DNA of 64,000 bases from SHZL01 sp963784425 (lineage in GTDB: Bacteria > Pseudomonadota > Gammaproteobacteria > Xanthomonadales > SZUA-36), in the NCBI GenBank assembly GCA_963784425.1, contig CAWARM010000018.1, positions 62,001 through 126,000 of the forward strand, given 5' to 3'. How positions within the stretch are numbered: position 1 is the stretch's first letter; every line of letters begins with the position of its first letter. Below the pieces are notes generated by a model, which ran no database searches, was not told the DNA's origin, and saw only the letters and a list, made by a program, of their open reading frames with translations. Position numbers and translations under genes: made by a program. Below, in pieces: positions 26,148 to 36,231 of this stretch.

Positions 26148-28438
26148 ATGTCCGGACCAACTGATTTATTCAAGGAACTGCGCCGGCGCAATGTATTCAA
26201 GGTCGGCGCCGCCTACGCCATCGTCAGCTGGTTGATCCTGCAATTCGCGTCGACGACATTTCCGGCTCTGCAATTGCCCGGCTGGGCCTTCACCCTGGTA
26301 ACCGTACTGATCTTCATTGGCTTCCCCTTCAGCCTGTTGTTCGCCTGGGCTTTTGAACTGACGCCTGAGGGCGTCAAACCCACCCGTAAAGTAGCTCCCG
26401 AAGCGTCGATCACTCCGCAAACCGGCCAGACATTGAACCGGGTCGTCATCGGTCTGCTGGCGCTGGCCGTGGTGGTGCTTGCTGCTGCGGGATTACTGGC
26501 GCGCTCCGGAAGCGCCGCCGGCAGACACCGCCGCGCAAGCGGCAGCGGAGGGTTCCGAGGTGACCAAACAGGCCCGCGGTTTCGGTTCCAGCTTCGGCCC
26601 CCGCGACGCCGGCTCCCGATCGCCACTCAATTGCCGTCCTGCCTTTTGCCAATCGCAGCCGCTCGGAAGACGATGCCTTCTTTGTTGACGGTGTGCACGA
26701 TGACCTGCTCACACAACTCTCCAAAATTCACGCCTTGCGGGTTATCTCGCGGACCTCGGTTGAGAGCTATCGCAATACCGAAAAGCCCTTGCGAGTGATT
26801 GCTGCGGAGCTGGGCGTCGGCACAGTGATGGAGGGCAGCGTGCAGCGCGCCGGCGAGCGCATCCGCATCAACGTACAACTGATCGATGCCGCCACCGATG
26901 AGCACCTGTGGGCAGAAATCTACGATCGCGAATTGACGGCTGCGAACATTTTTGACATCCAGAGCGAAATCGCCACCGCCATCGCCAAGGCATTGCAAGC
27001 CGAGCTGACCAGCGATGACGCACAGCGGCTGGCGGTGCAGCCCACCCAAAACCTCGCTGCCTATGAGGCCTACCTGCTGGGCCGGCAGCGATTTGCCAAG
27101 CGCACCGGCGCAGGAATGGTTGAAGCGGTGGGCTATTTTCAACAGGCCATAGCCCTGGACACGGATTTCGGTCTGGCCTACGTCAGCCTTGCCGATGTCT
27201 ACCAGGTGCAGGGGGACTGGGGCTTGATCACTCTCAAAGAGGCCAACGCCAAGTCCTTGCCGCTGGTGGAGAAAGCCCTGCAACTGGATGATCAGTCGGG
27301 CGAGGCTGTTACAACGCTGGCCAGCATTCGTGAATATTCCGGCGACTACGAAGGCGCGGGTCAGGCCTACCGGCGCGCGCTGGAGCTGGCGCCGAATTAT
27401 CCCCAAGCCTCGTTCTGGTATGGGCTGTACCTGATGCAGTCCATGGGCCTGCCGTCCGAGGCTGTCCCGTTGTATGAACATGCGCTGTCACTGGACCCTT
27501 TGTCGGGCATCGTAATGGCCAATCTTGCTGTAGCTCACATGGCGTTGGGTGATTTCGAAGCGGCCCGTGCGCTGAACCAGAAGTCCCTGGAAATCGACCC
27601 TTCGTTCACCTCGGCTCTGGGTAACGTGGGGGTGTTCGCCTGGACCGTGGAGGGTGACCTGGTCACAGCCGTCGACTATGTCCTGCAGGTTCATGCCGCT
27701 GATCCCGACGATCAAGGGTCTTACGCAAATAGCGTGGAGATATTCAGTGAGCTCGGCGACGACACCACCGCTGCATGCATGCTGGAGGCAAGCGGTCTGC
27801 TTCAGGATGCGCCCTATTCCAGCGTTCAAAAAGCCTTGGTGGCTCTATATGCAGGTGATAGCATGGCCGCAGAATCAAATGCCCGGAACGCGCTCGAGAA
27901 CACCTGGATCCCGTTCCTCAAAGCCCTGCCTTTGGCCATCGTCCAGGCACAGCTTAAGCTTAATGGTCAGCCGGCCGAGGCCCTGGCCTTGTACCAAAAG
28001 CATTTTCCCGAGCTGCTGGAAACCCCGTTCAAGGAGCTTAATCTCAACAATTCCAAGGTGGCCATTGACTTCGCCAGCCTGATGCAGACCATGGGCCGGC
28101 AAGCCGAGGCGCAGCAATTGCTGGCTGGTGCAGAGAAGTACATCCAGGGCGCCCCGCGCCTGGGCGATTGGGGCTACGGGATTGACGATGTCCGTATCCA
28201 GGTCTTAAGAGGCGAGAACGAAAAGGCGCTGGCCTCATTGCGCACAGCCGTGGATTCCGGCTGGCGCTATTACTGGCGTTACTATCTCGAACACGACCCG
28301 ATACTCGAACCGCTGCGCGGCGACCCCCGTTTCCAGGCCATCGTGCAGGAAATCCGCGCCGACATGGCCGCCCAACTCGCGCAGGTCAGAAGCAAGGGTT
28401 ACGACCAGGGTATCTGCACCGTCCCCATTTCGCCCTAA
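26148..28438 (+). pseudogene. Membrane-anchored TolB-like/TPR protein, broken by two frameshifts in its linker
   Basis: The N-terminus FKELRRRNVFKVGAAYAIVSWLILQ with two or three transmembrane segments (WLILQFASTTFPAL, FTLVTVLIFIGFPFSLLFAWAF, VVIGLLALAVVVLAAAGLL) is typical of a large family of proteobacterial sensors or adenylate-cyclase relatives. From about 26490 the plausible reading moves one frame (PEAPPADTAAQAAAEGSEVTKQ), and from about 26575 one frame more (PAVSVPASAPATPAPDRHS). After that come a TolB-like domain (IAVLPFANRSRSEDDAFFVDG, HALRVISRTSVESYR, VEGSV-like VMEGSVQRAGERIRI) and six or more TPR units to 28438. Both shifts are in a low-complexity Ala/Pro linker. The intact protein would be about 763 residues. 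No catalytic domain is visible. Confidence 0.75.
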
Positions 28439-29019
28439 GGCAGACCTTCAAGCATTTTGGCGGCGGATTTTCCAACATCGTTGTCGGCACCCAATTGCAC
28501 GGCTGTGGTCAGTGCCATGCGTGCCTGCTCGCTGTTGCCGAGTTGTTTGTTCACGAAGCCCAGCGTCAGCCAGATTCTCTGGTAGTTCGAATCCACGGTT
28601 ACACCTTTGTTCAGAATATCCAGTGCTTCAGTTGACCTTCCCAGGTAGTGCAGCGTAATGCCGAGATTGTTATAGGTATCGACGTCTTTCTGGCCGGTTG
28701 CCAATAGCTGCTGATACAAATCCGCGGCCTGCTGGTATTCCTCCTTGGCGAAAAACTCATCGGCCTGGCGGGCCAGGACCGCCGGATCTCCGCTCTTCAT
28801 CGCACCTGGGAGTACGGGGTCAAACTGTGTCAGCTCAGTCCCCACAGTCTCTATGGCGCGGTGCGGCCCTGCAGGTGAGGACTGTCCGGCGATGGCTGGG
28901 GTGGCGCCGGCCTTGCCTGGATCCTGAATGTAATACTGGCGCGTAAAGGTGAAAATGGTTAGCCCGAAGATGACCTGGAACAGGACCATCTGGATCCAGA
29001 ATTTGGCACCGCTATTCAT
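28435..29019 (-). CDS. Membrane-anchored TPR protein
   Basis: 194 residues. One N-terminal transmembrane segment (FWIQMVLFQVIFGLTIFTF) is followed by a Pro/Gly/Ala linker and three TPR units from about residue 80 (ADEFFAKEEYQQAADLYQQLLATG, YNNLGITLHYLGRSTEALDILNKG, WLTLGFVNKQLGNSEQARMALTTAVQLG). It is probably a periplasm-facing or cytoplasmic scaffold. No enzymatic motif was seen. It overlaps the convergent TolB/TPR gene by 4 bases. Confidence 0.75.
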   Translation of the reverse strand: MNSGAKFWIQMVLFQVIFGLTIFTFTRQYYIQDPGKAGATPAIAGQSSPAGPHRAIETVGTELTQFDPVLPGAMKSGDPAVLARQADEFFAKEEYQQAADLYQQLLATGQKDVDTYNNLGITLHYLGRSTEALDILNKGVTVDSNYQRIWLTLGFVNKQLGNSEQARMALTTAVQLGADNDVGKSAAKMLEGLP

Positions 29020-29127
29020 GCTGCTCTCCCGGGGTCACAACCAGCCGTGTCCCGTTTTGGCTCACTAAGTGTTTTCGCAATTTGCTGCAGAACCCGTCCG
29101 GGTCTCTGCTTCGAAATAGATTGATAC

Positions 29128-30399
29128 TCATTCCAGCGCCTGATAGACGAGCGTGCTGAACTTCGCGTCGATGTCGGATTTGACCGGGCGGACCTGGGAC
29201 ATGAACACGCCGATCAGGTTCTCGCTCGGGTCGACCCAGTACGAGGTAAAAAACGCGCCACCCCAGGAATACGAGCCAATCGAACCAAGCTCGCCTTTCT
29301 TCGCCAGATCGCCAATGACCGCAAAACCAAGCCCGAAATCGGGAGCCTGGTCTTCATTCATATCGGCCCGGGCGGTGTGCATCAGTTCCACTGATTTGCG
29401 GCTTAAGATTCGCACACCGTCGAGTTCTCCCTCGTTCAGCAGCATTTGCAGGAGGCGTCCATAATCGTAGGCGGTGGAAGATAGCCCGGCACCGCCCGAA
29501 AAGTAGGTTTTGGCGCCGGCAACAGGGTAAAGCGGATTATCGAGAATGATGTCGGATTCAGTTCCCTGCGATACGATCAGGCCCTTGTCATCTACGTCCG
29601 CATAAAGGGTAACCAGGCGGTCGGCCTTGTCCTGCGGTAAATAGAAATAGGTGTCGTGCATGCCCAGCGGCGCGAATATCTCCTCGGCAAAGACCTGATC
29701 CAGCGATTTACCACTGACCACTTCGATGAGGTAACCCAGCAGGTCGACACTGAGTCCATAGGCGAATTTCGAGCCCGGCTCGAACATCAGCGGTTGCTTG
29801 GCCAGAAGCTCCATCTGTGTAGCCAATTTGACGTCTTTGCTGGTCAATCCATCGATTACGCCCGCTTCGACGTAGGATTTCTGCACACTACTGGGAATAA
29901 ACGGATAGCCCAAGCCGGAAGAGTGTGTGAGCAGATCAATGATCCTGATCGGCTTCGTTGCGGCGACGGTAGCCGACACGTTGCCATTGTCATCGACTTC
30001 GGACACTACCAGCATGTCGGCGAACCCGGGAATATATTTTGAAACCGGATCATTCAATTGGAAAAGGCCGCGCTCATACAGGATCATCGCCGCCACTGAT
30101 GTGACTGCTTTGGTCATCGAAGCAATGCGAAATATGCTGTCGTTTTGCATTGGTGTTTGCGCATCGACATCGGCAAAACCGAAACTCTTGAAATACGCGA
30201 TTTGGCCATTCCTGACCACCAGGGCAACCGCGCCCGGAATTTTGCCGTGCGCAATTTCAAGCTTGATCGCATCATCGATTCGCGCAAGCCGTTCCTGAAC
30301 GAAACCTGCACCGCCCGCATCGCCTGATTCCGCAAATTGCGCCAAAGCAGCATTGCTCACAAGGAACAGCAGGCCCGCGATAAAAGCCATCTTTTTCAT
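29128..30399 (-). CDS. Exported serine hydrolase of the beta-lactamase (class C)/esterase family
   Basis: About 423 residues from the ATG at 30399, which follows GGAGAG and starts a signal peptide (MAFIAGLLFLVSNAALAQ). The catalytic motif SxxK is S94-M-T-K97 in FRIASMTKAVTS. The tyrosine motif is KFAYGLSVDLLGYLIE, where YxN is replaced by YGLS as in EstB-like esterases. The C-terminal segment YSWGGAFFTSYWVDPSENLIGVFMSQ carries the GGA region equivalent to KTG. Such proteins include esterases and D-aminopeptidases; true beta-lactamase activity is doubtful. It is transcribed away from the DUF4440-type gene. Confidence 0.85.
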   Translation of the reverse strand: MKKMAFIAGLLFLVSNAALAQFAESGDAGGAGFVQERLARIDDAIKLEIAHGKIPGAVALVVRNGQIAYFKSFGFADVDAQTPMQNDSIFRIASMTKAVTSVAAMILYERGLFQLNDPVSKYIPGFADMLVVSEVDDNGNVSATVAATKPIRIIDLLTHSSGLGYPFIPSSVQKSYVEAGVIDGLTSKDVKLATQMELLAKQPLMFEPGSKFAYGLSVDLLGYLIEVVSGKSLDQVFAEEIFAPLGMHDTYFYLPQDKADRLVTLYADVDDKGLIVSQGTESDIILDNPLYPVAGAKTYFSGGAGLSSTAYDYGRLLQMLLNEGELDGVRILSRKSVELMHTARADMNEDQAPDFGLGFAVIGDLAKKGELGSIGSYSWGGAFFTSYWVDPSENLIGVFMSQVRPVKSDIDAKFSTLVYQALE

Positions 30400-30536
30400 G
30401 GTGCTCTCCATTATCTGTTTTTGCCGGACCTATACTGCCTGCCACCTTAGAGGATAACTCTGTAATTGCCAACTGGCTGCAAGGTGTAAACTCAACGCTG
30501 GTTAATGGAGCAGCCCAGCCGGGGGGGAAGGAATTC

Positions 30537-31021
30537 ATGTCGAAGTCAAAGCACCTATTGCTTGCCAGTTTGATAGTGCTCATGGCGAACACCGTGGGCG
30601 CCCAGGAGGAGTCCAGCCCCGCGCAACTTCGCCAGCAGGTGGAAGACACCGAGCGGGCCTTTGCCGCGACCATGGCTGATCGTGACTACGCAGCGTTCAC
30701 GCAGTTCTTGTCCGATGAGGCGGTATTTTTTTCCGGGGACAAGCTGCGTTGCGCGGAAAGCAGGAAGTTGAAGCCGCATGGAAACCCTATTTCGACGGCG
30801 CGGAAGCACCGTTTGCCTGGGCGCCCCAAGGGGTTGAAGTATTGGATTCAGGCACCCTCGCGCTGAGTACCGGTCCGGTATACGATCCTGGCGGAACGCT
30901 GGTTGGCACCTTCACGTCCATCTGGCGCCTCGAGGCGCCAGGCATTTGGCGCATCATTTTCGATAAAGGCAATGACGTCTGTGAGGGTCCAGTCCCGGAA
31001 GAAAAAGACCCGGAAGAATAG
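30537..31021 (+). pseudogene. Exported SnoaL/DUF4440-like protein, split by a frameshift
   Basis: The first frame (ATG 30537) gives a signal peptide (LLLASLIVLMANTVGAQ) and the start of an NTF2-like fold (DTERAFAATMADRDYAAFTQFLSDEAVFFSGDKL). The second frame continues RGKQEVEAAWKPYFDG, then GTLALSTGPVYDPGGTLVGTFTSIWRLEAPGIWRIIFDKGNDVC to 31021. The joint is near 30742-30750. The intact protein would be about 160 residues, which suits the family. The ligand or reaction is not known. Confidence 0.75.
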
Positions 31022-31081
31022 CTCCCCGGAAATCAGCTTCCCTGAATCAGCCCTCCCTGAAGCTGCCCTCAGGAATCAGCT

Positions 31082-33101
31082 TCACCAGACCTCGCAGAGG
31101 TCTGTGCCCTCCCGCACCATGGGGTCTCCGGCCTTGCACTGGAACGCTTCACGAAATGCCGGCAGATTCGATAGCGGGCCGTTCACCCGGTACTTCGCTA
31201 TCGGGTGAGGGTCGCCCTGCACCATGGTGCGTTGTGTCTCGATGCGGATCTCGTCACCCCGAAACTGGCCCCAGGCGATGAAGAATTGCTGCTCGGGCGT
31301 GAAGCCGTCAATGGTCGGTTCAGGGCCCTTGCCGATTCGCGATTTCTGGTAGCCGAGGTAGGCGAGCTTCGCTCCGGCCAGATCACCAATGGATTCGCCA
31401 AGGACAAGTTTCCCATTGTGATGGATACCGGGTTCGATGAAGTAGCCCTCGAACTGGTCGACCACGCATTGTCCGCGTGCCTGGAAATTCTGCGTTGTCC
31501 TCGGGTGTCCACCAGTTGCGCAAGCGGCCCTGAGCATCAAACTGCGCTCCCTCGTCGTCGAATCCATGGCTGATCTCATGACCAATCACCACGCCAATGG
31601 AGCCGTAGTTCACGGCATCGGCGGCGTTCACATCAAAGCCCGGCGGCTGGAGGATGCCGGCAGGGAACACGATCTCGTTCAGGTTGGGGTTGTAGTACGC
31701 ATTCGAGGTGGGTGGAGTCATGCCCCAGCGCGCACGGTCCACCGGCTTGCCGACCTGGGCGAGTTCGTCGGCCACGTTCCAGCTGGAGGCCGCCTCAAAG
31801 TCATCCCACCAGGAAGCGCGGCTGACCACGACGCCGCGATAGTCTTTCCACTTATCCGGGTAGCCGATTTTCGGATTGAACGTGGATAACTTTTCCAGCG
31901 CCTGTTGCTTGGTGGCCGCGCTCATCCACTCCAGGCCGTTGATGGTGTCCTGCATGGCCAGCAGGATGTTCTTGACCAGTTCCAGTACGCGCGCCTTGGC
32001 GGCTGGCGGGAAATACTTGTCCACATAGGCGCGTCCCAGCGCTTCTCCCAACTGCTTGTCAGTCGCTTCGGCACAGCGCTTCCAGCGGGGCTTCATCTCG
32101 GTTGCGCCGCTGAGGTACTTGCCGTAGAACTCGAAGTTTTGCTCGACGAATGGGTCCGAGAGCAGGTCAGCCTTGGCATTCAGCACCTGCCATTGCAGGT
32201 AGATTTGCCATTGTTCGGCCGGCGTTGATTTTAATTCCCTGTTCACTTGTTTGATGAAGGCGGGCTGGGTCACGTTGAGCGGAGCCAGCGGCATACCGGC
32301 GCCTTCGAAGTAGGCTGTCCAGTTGAAGTCCGGTGCGAGTTCAGTCAATTCGGCCAGGCTCATTGCGTGGTCTTGCTGCACGGGATCGCGCAGCGCGACA
32401 TTGTCCAGCGATGCTTCGGCGAGGCGCTTTTCAAATTCGAACACTGTGGCCGCGGATTGGTCAGCCTCGGCAGGCGACTGTCCCGCCAGCACGAACATCC
32501 TGGCCATGTGCACGTGATACTTGTCGCGCGCCTCAACGAATCGCTCATCGGGCTTAAGGTAATAGTCGCGGTCGGGCAAGCCCAGGCCACTGGCATCCAC
32601 CTGCGCGATCATCAGGTTGGGGTCGTGCAGGTCCTGGGTTGAGTAAACGGCAAAAGGCACGGGGATGCCGAGCTTGTGCAGGTGGTCTATCGACTTCTGG
32701 ATATCCGCGACGGTTTTGATGGCCTGCATTTCCTGCAGCAGGGGCAGCGCAGGCGTGACGCCAAGCTGGTTCACGCGGGACTCGTCCATGCAGGCCGCGT
32801 AGAAATCGCCTGCAAGTTGCTCGGCGCTGCCGGCCGGCCAGTCCTGCCGTGCCGAGACTTCGGCCAGGATGTCGCGCACGTGTTCCTTGTTGATCTCACC
32901 GGATTCCCAGCGGCGGCTCCAGCGATCCATATAGTCCGGAATGGCGTGTTGCGCGCGCCAGTTGCCGTTGGCGTAATCATAAAAGTCCGTGCACGCGGCG
33001 ACGTCTGGATTCATATCCTCAAGAATGATGCCGCGTTCTGCCATAGCCGTGGCGGAGACAATACCCAGTGACAGGGCGAGGAAAATGCGGCGAATTGGCA
33101 T
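31082..33101 (-). pseudogene. M13 family zinc metallopeptidase (neprilysin-like), split by a frameshift
   Basis: Start ATG 33101 begins a signal peptide (MPIRRIFLALSLGIVSATAMA). The M13 N-terminal domain runs from DFYDYANGNW. The zinc motif HEISH is at residues 508-512, followed by GFDDEGAQFD and the frame break after EDNAEF. The second frame carries QARGQCVVDQFEGYF, the third ligand motif GESIGDLAG and the family C-terminus, ending in CEVW. The shift is near 31483-31488, where AATTTCC on the coding strand looks one base too long, an error-prone run. All catalytic residues are on the two parts, and the joined length of about 673 residues is normal. It degrades peptides in the periplasm. Confidence 0.85.
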
Positions 33102-33208
33102 GGCAATGCTACCTGCAGTCGAGGGTGGGTCACTATACCCAAATCGGGTACTGCTGGCGCGCGTGCCTGAAGTCATGATTCTGGGGTAATGACCCCGGCA
33201 AACAGGCA

Positions 33209-34486
33209 TTACTCCTCCCAGTCCTGGTCCAGGCGGCGCGCCGCCAGGAAGAAAAAAATCGCCGCAAAAATATAGCAGCTACTGCCCGCCAGGATAGCGT
33301 AGCGCAGCGAGTCATCACCGAATTGCAGTCGCAGGCCATCAGACAAGGCGCCCATGGCGTAGATGCCAAGGCCGATACCCAGCAGGTTGATTATGAACAG
33401 GAACACTGCTGAGGCGGTGGCCCGCATATTGGGTTGGACCAGGCTTTGAATGGCAGAAAGCACCGGGCCCAGCCACACCAGGCCAAGCGCAGTGGGGACC
33501 AGCAGCAGACCCAGCGTCAAAGCCAGATTGGGCGACAGGATGGCCAGCGCGTACAAGGGCACGGTGGCAAGGAATGCCATGGCCGGAATGCGCGCAAACT
33601 GGGCGCGGTCGCGGCGCCCGTAGCGATCGCCCAGCCAGCCCCCGGCCCACAGGCCGGCCAGCCCGCCGATCAGCAAGACTCCTCCATAAACCAGCGAGGC
33701 ATGCAGCAGGGTCAGTTTGAAACTCCGCACAAAAAACGAGGGTAGCCAGAACATCGCACCATAGCCCATCATCGACGAACAGGATGCCCCGGCCGCCAGG
33801 AGCCAGAAGCTGGATTTGCGCGACAGGGTAACAAGGATGGCCTTCAACCCGGGTGGCTTGCTGCCAACACGCGGGCGATCGAACTGGCCGCGTACGGGTT
33901 CCCTGATGGTCAGGCGGAACAGGGGCGCAAGAATCAAGCCGGCGGCGCCTACCAGGAAGAATGCCATGCGCCAGTTGACCAGGCTGGCGATTACCCCGCC
34001 GAACACGATGCCCAGTGCGGTGCCAATGGGCATGGCGAAGGAATACACGCTGAGCGCACGGGCCCGCTGCGCGGCGGGAAAGACATCCGCAATCAGTGAG
34101 TAGGCCGGGGCAACGCCGCCCGCTTCTCCCACCCCCACGCCCACGCGGCACAGAAACAGTTGCCAGAAGTTAGCCGCCAGGCCACATGCCGCGGTCATGA
34201 GGCTCCAGGTGGCCAGTGCCACGGTCATGATCCAGGTGCGGCTGAAACGGTCGGCCAGCAACGCGACGGGAATACCCAGGCCGGTATAGAACAGCGCAAA
34301 GGCCAGGCCGCCCATCAGTCCCAGTTGCGTATCACTCAAGCCGAGGTCAGCCTTGATGGGCACAGCGAGGATGCCGATGATCTGTCGATCGACAATATTC
34401 AGGGTGTACACCAGCACCAGAATGAACAGCACGTACGCGCGGTTGCTGCCAGTGCCAGAGTCATTTTCGAGGGTGCCGATGGGCAT
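33209..34486 (-). CDS. MFS transporter
   Basis: About 425 residues from the ATG at 34486; a TTG at 34504 is the alternative start. Twelve transmembrane segments are predicted. The family motifs are visible: NIVDRQIIGIL in TM1, VALLADRFSRTW between TM2 and TM3 (motif A-like DRxxR), GVGEAGGVAPAYSLIADVFP in TM4-5 and GWLGDRYGRRDRAQ in the central loop. This resembles the spinster/ACS-like group in proteobacteria. The substrate is unknown. It lies upstream of the M13 peptidase on the same strand, 107 bases away. Confidence 0.85.
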   Translation of the reverse strand: MPIGTLENDSGTGSNRAYVLFILVLVYTLNIVDRQIIGILAVPIKADLGLSDTQLGLMGGLAFALFYTGLGIPVALLADRFSRTWIMTVALATWSLMTAACGLAANFWQLFLCRVGVGVGEAGGVAPAYSLIADVFPAAQRARALSVYSFAMPIGTALGIVFGGVIASLVNWRMAFFLVGAAGLILAPLFRLTIREPVRGQFDRPRVGSKPPGLKAILVTLSRKSSFWLLAAGASCSSMMGYGAMFWLPSFFVRSFKLTLLHASLVYGGVLLIGGLAGLWAGGWLGDRYGRRDRAQFARIPAMAFLATVPLYALAILSPNLALTLGLLLVPTALGLVWLGPVLSAIQSLVQPNMRATASAVFLFIINLLGIGLGIYAMGALSDGLRLQFGDDSLRYAILAGSSCYIFAAIFFFLAARRLDQDWEE

Positions 34487-34538
34487 GTTCTGTTCGCAGG
34501 ACAATGTTGCCAGTTCAGGTTATGGTACAAGGGTTTTT

Positions 34539-34553
34539 GATCAGAGGCTCCCT
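34539..34553 (+). repeat. Solo copy of the MITE end sequence
   Basis: The 15 bases GATCAGAGGCTCCCT are identical to the right end of the 313-bp element at 62336-62648. No opposite end was found nearby, so this may be the remnant of an excised or decayed element, or a chance match. It lies in the divergent gap between the MFS gene and the sugar dehydrogenase gene. Confidence 0.4.
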
Positions 34554-34587
34554 GGCGTTTCTTTCAGCGGTTCATTAGAGTACGCGA

Positions 34588-36168
34588 GTGAAAAATATCC
34601 GATTTGGCAATTTCGCCGCGGGACGGACGGCGCTGACCCTTGCCGGCCTGGCATTACTGACCATGCTGGCGGTTTTCCTGGTGCCAGCCCGGGAGCTGCA
34701 AACCCCGGAAACGGGCATCGCCCAGACCGTTACCCCGCCAGCAGTTCAGGGCGCGGCCCCGGCCAGTCCCCCGGTGCCGCCGCTGGAAGGCGCGCAAAAC
34801 CCTGCTCTAGAGGGCCAGGTTAATTCCCTGTGGGAGCTCAACGTGCCCGATGCGCGGGTCGAGTTGCTGCTGTCCGGGCTCACTTATCCGTGTGAATTCC
34901 AGTTTCTCAGCCCCAGGGAGGTCATCATTACCGAGATCTCCGGCAAGCTGAGCCGGTTTGACCTGGACACGAGGATACTGACCCCGGTTTCCGGCGTGCC
35001 ACATACCTCGGCAGGCATAGAGCAAACCGGCTTGCTGGACGTGGAACTCCACCCCGATTATGCCAACAACCACCGCATCTACCTAAGCTACACAATTGCC
35101 GATGAGGCAACGGGAAAGTTCCACCTTACCGCAGTGGCGACGGCCATTCTGGAGGGAGACCAGCTGCATGATGTGCGACAGATCCTGGCCGCTGAACCCC
35201 TGAGCTGGTCGCCGTCGAATTTTGGCGGAGCCCTGGAGTTTGACGACCAGGGGTATCTTTACGTCGGCATCGGTGATCGTTCCGAACATAACTTCGCCCA
35301 GGACACGATGCGCCTGCAGGGAAAAATCCTGCGCCTGAATGACGATGGCTCCGTGCCGGCAGATAATCCGTTTGTGGGCGTCAAAGGGTATGACGCACGG
35401 ATTTACGCACTCGGCGTGCGCAACCCGCAGGGCCTGCACTTCGACCCGGTGTCGCGGCGATTGTTTGAAGCCGAACATGGTCCGATGGGCGGGGACGAGG
35501 TTAATATCATCCGCGCCGGAGCAAATTATGGCTGGCCCGTCATCAGCTATGGCAAGAATTACCCGGACATCGGTGTGGGCGAAGTCGGCGCAGCCGGGAC
35601 GCACGCAAAAGGCATGGAACAGCCGTTGTTCTATTATCTGCCGTCCATCGCCGCATCACCCATTACCATGTACCGGGGCAGCATGTTCCCCGAGTGGGAG
35701 GGCGATTTGCTGGTCGGCGCCATGCGGCCCAGGAACATCAGCAAACTGGATCTGGATGGAGATGTCATTCGCTCCGAGTACCCGATGCTGAGCGAACTTG
35801 ACGATCGCGTGCGCGATATAAAGGTGGCAAACGATGGCTCCATTTACATCCTGTCGCAAAAGGGCACGTTGCACCGATTGTACCGGCCACCTTTCGTGGC
35901 CGTGGAAGAAATAGACAAGGGCAAATACATTTATGACGTGGTGTGCTCCGCCTGCCATGCCACGGGCTCGTATGGAGCCCCGAACCTGTCGGTTCTGAGT
36001 GATTGGAAAGGGATCGAAAACCAGCCGCTTGAACTCATTTACCAGCGCGCCATTGAAGGCTACAGGCAGATGCCGCCACGCGGCCTGTGCAGCACCTGCA
36101 CGGACCGCCACGTGCAGCAGACGGTCGACTACATGCTGCAGCAAATCCGTGGCCTGAAGTCCGGGTGA
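34588..36168 (+). CDS. PQQ-dependent sugar dehydrogenase with C-terminal cytochrome c domain
   Basis: 526 residues, GTG start. An N-terminal transmembrane or signal segment (LTLAGLALLTMLAVFLVPA) is followed by a Pro/Ala linker and the six-bladed glucose/sorbosone dehydrogenase propeller (about 75-435). Motifs include GLLDVELHPDYANNHRIYLSY, GALEFDDQGYLYVGIGDRS, GKILRLNDDGSVPADNPF, ALGVRNPQGLHFDP and EHGPMGGDEVNII. The C-terminus is a small cytochrome c with the haem motif C453-S-A-C456-H457 and a likely axial Met in YRQMPPRG. Electrons from periplasmic sugar or alcohol oxidation would pass straight to haem. PQQ itself is not made by genes in this window. Confidence 0.88.
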   Translation: MKNIRFGNFAAGRTALTLAGLALLTMLAVFLVPARELQTPETGIAQTVTPPAVQGAAPASPPVPPLEGAQNPALEGQVNSLWELNVPDARVELLLSGLTYPCEFQFLSPREVIITEISGKLSRFDLDTRILTPVSGVPHTSAGIEQTGLLDVELHPDYANNHRIYLSYTIADEATGKFHLTAVATAILEGDQLHDVRQILAAEPLSWSPSNFGGALEFDDQGYLYVGIGDRSEHNFAQDTMRLQGKILRLNDDGSVPADNPFVGVKGYDARIYALGVRNPQGLHFDPVSRRLFEAEHGPMGGDEVNIIRAGANYGWPVISYGKNYPDIGVGEVGAAGTHAKGMEQPLFYYLPSIAASPITMYRGSMFPEWEGDLLVGAMRPRNISKLDLDGDVIRSEYPMLSELDDRVRDIKVANDGSIYILSQKGTLHRLYRPPFVAVEEIDKGKYIYDVVCSACHATGSYGAPNLSVLSDWKGIENQPLELIYQRAIEGYRQMPPRGLCSTCTDRHVQQTVDYMLQQIRGLKSG

Positions 36169-36231
36169 TTACGGGTACAGGATGAAACATGGCTGCGCAC
36201 AAGAGCGACGGTTCTTCAAAAAATCCAGGGC

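Noticed and set aside
26627..27481. 284-codon open frame on the - strand
   Set aside because: Antisense to the TolB/TPR gene, with no domain and a Gly/Leu/Gln-rich composition typical of such shadows.
29128..30399. Antibiotic-resistance beta-lactamase
   Set aside because: It has SxxK but a YGLS site in place of YxN and no clear KTG; esterase or peptidase activity is more likely.
33339..34151. 270-codon - strand frame within the MFS gene
   Set aside because: It is an alternate frame of the MFS gene with no membrane segments or domain.
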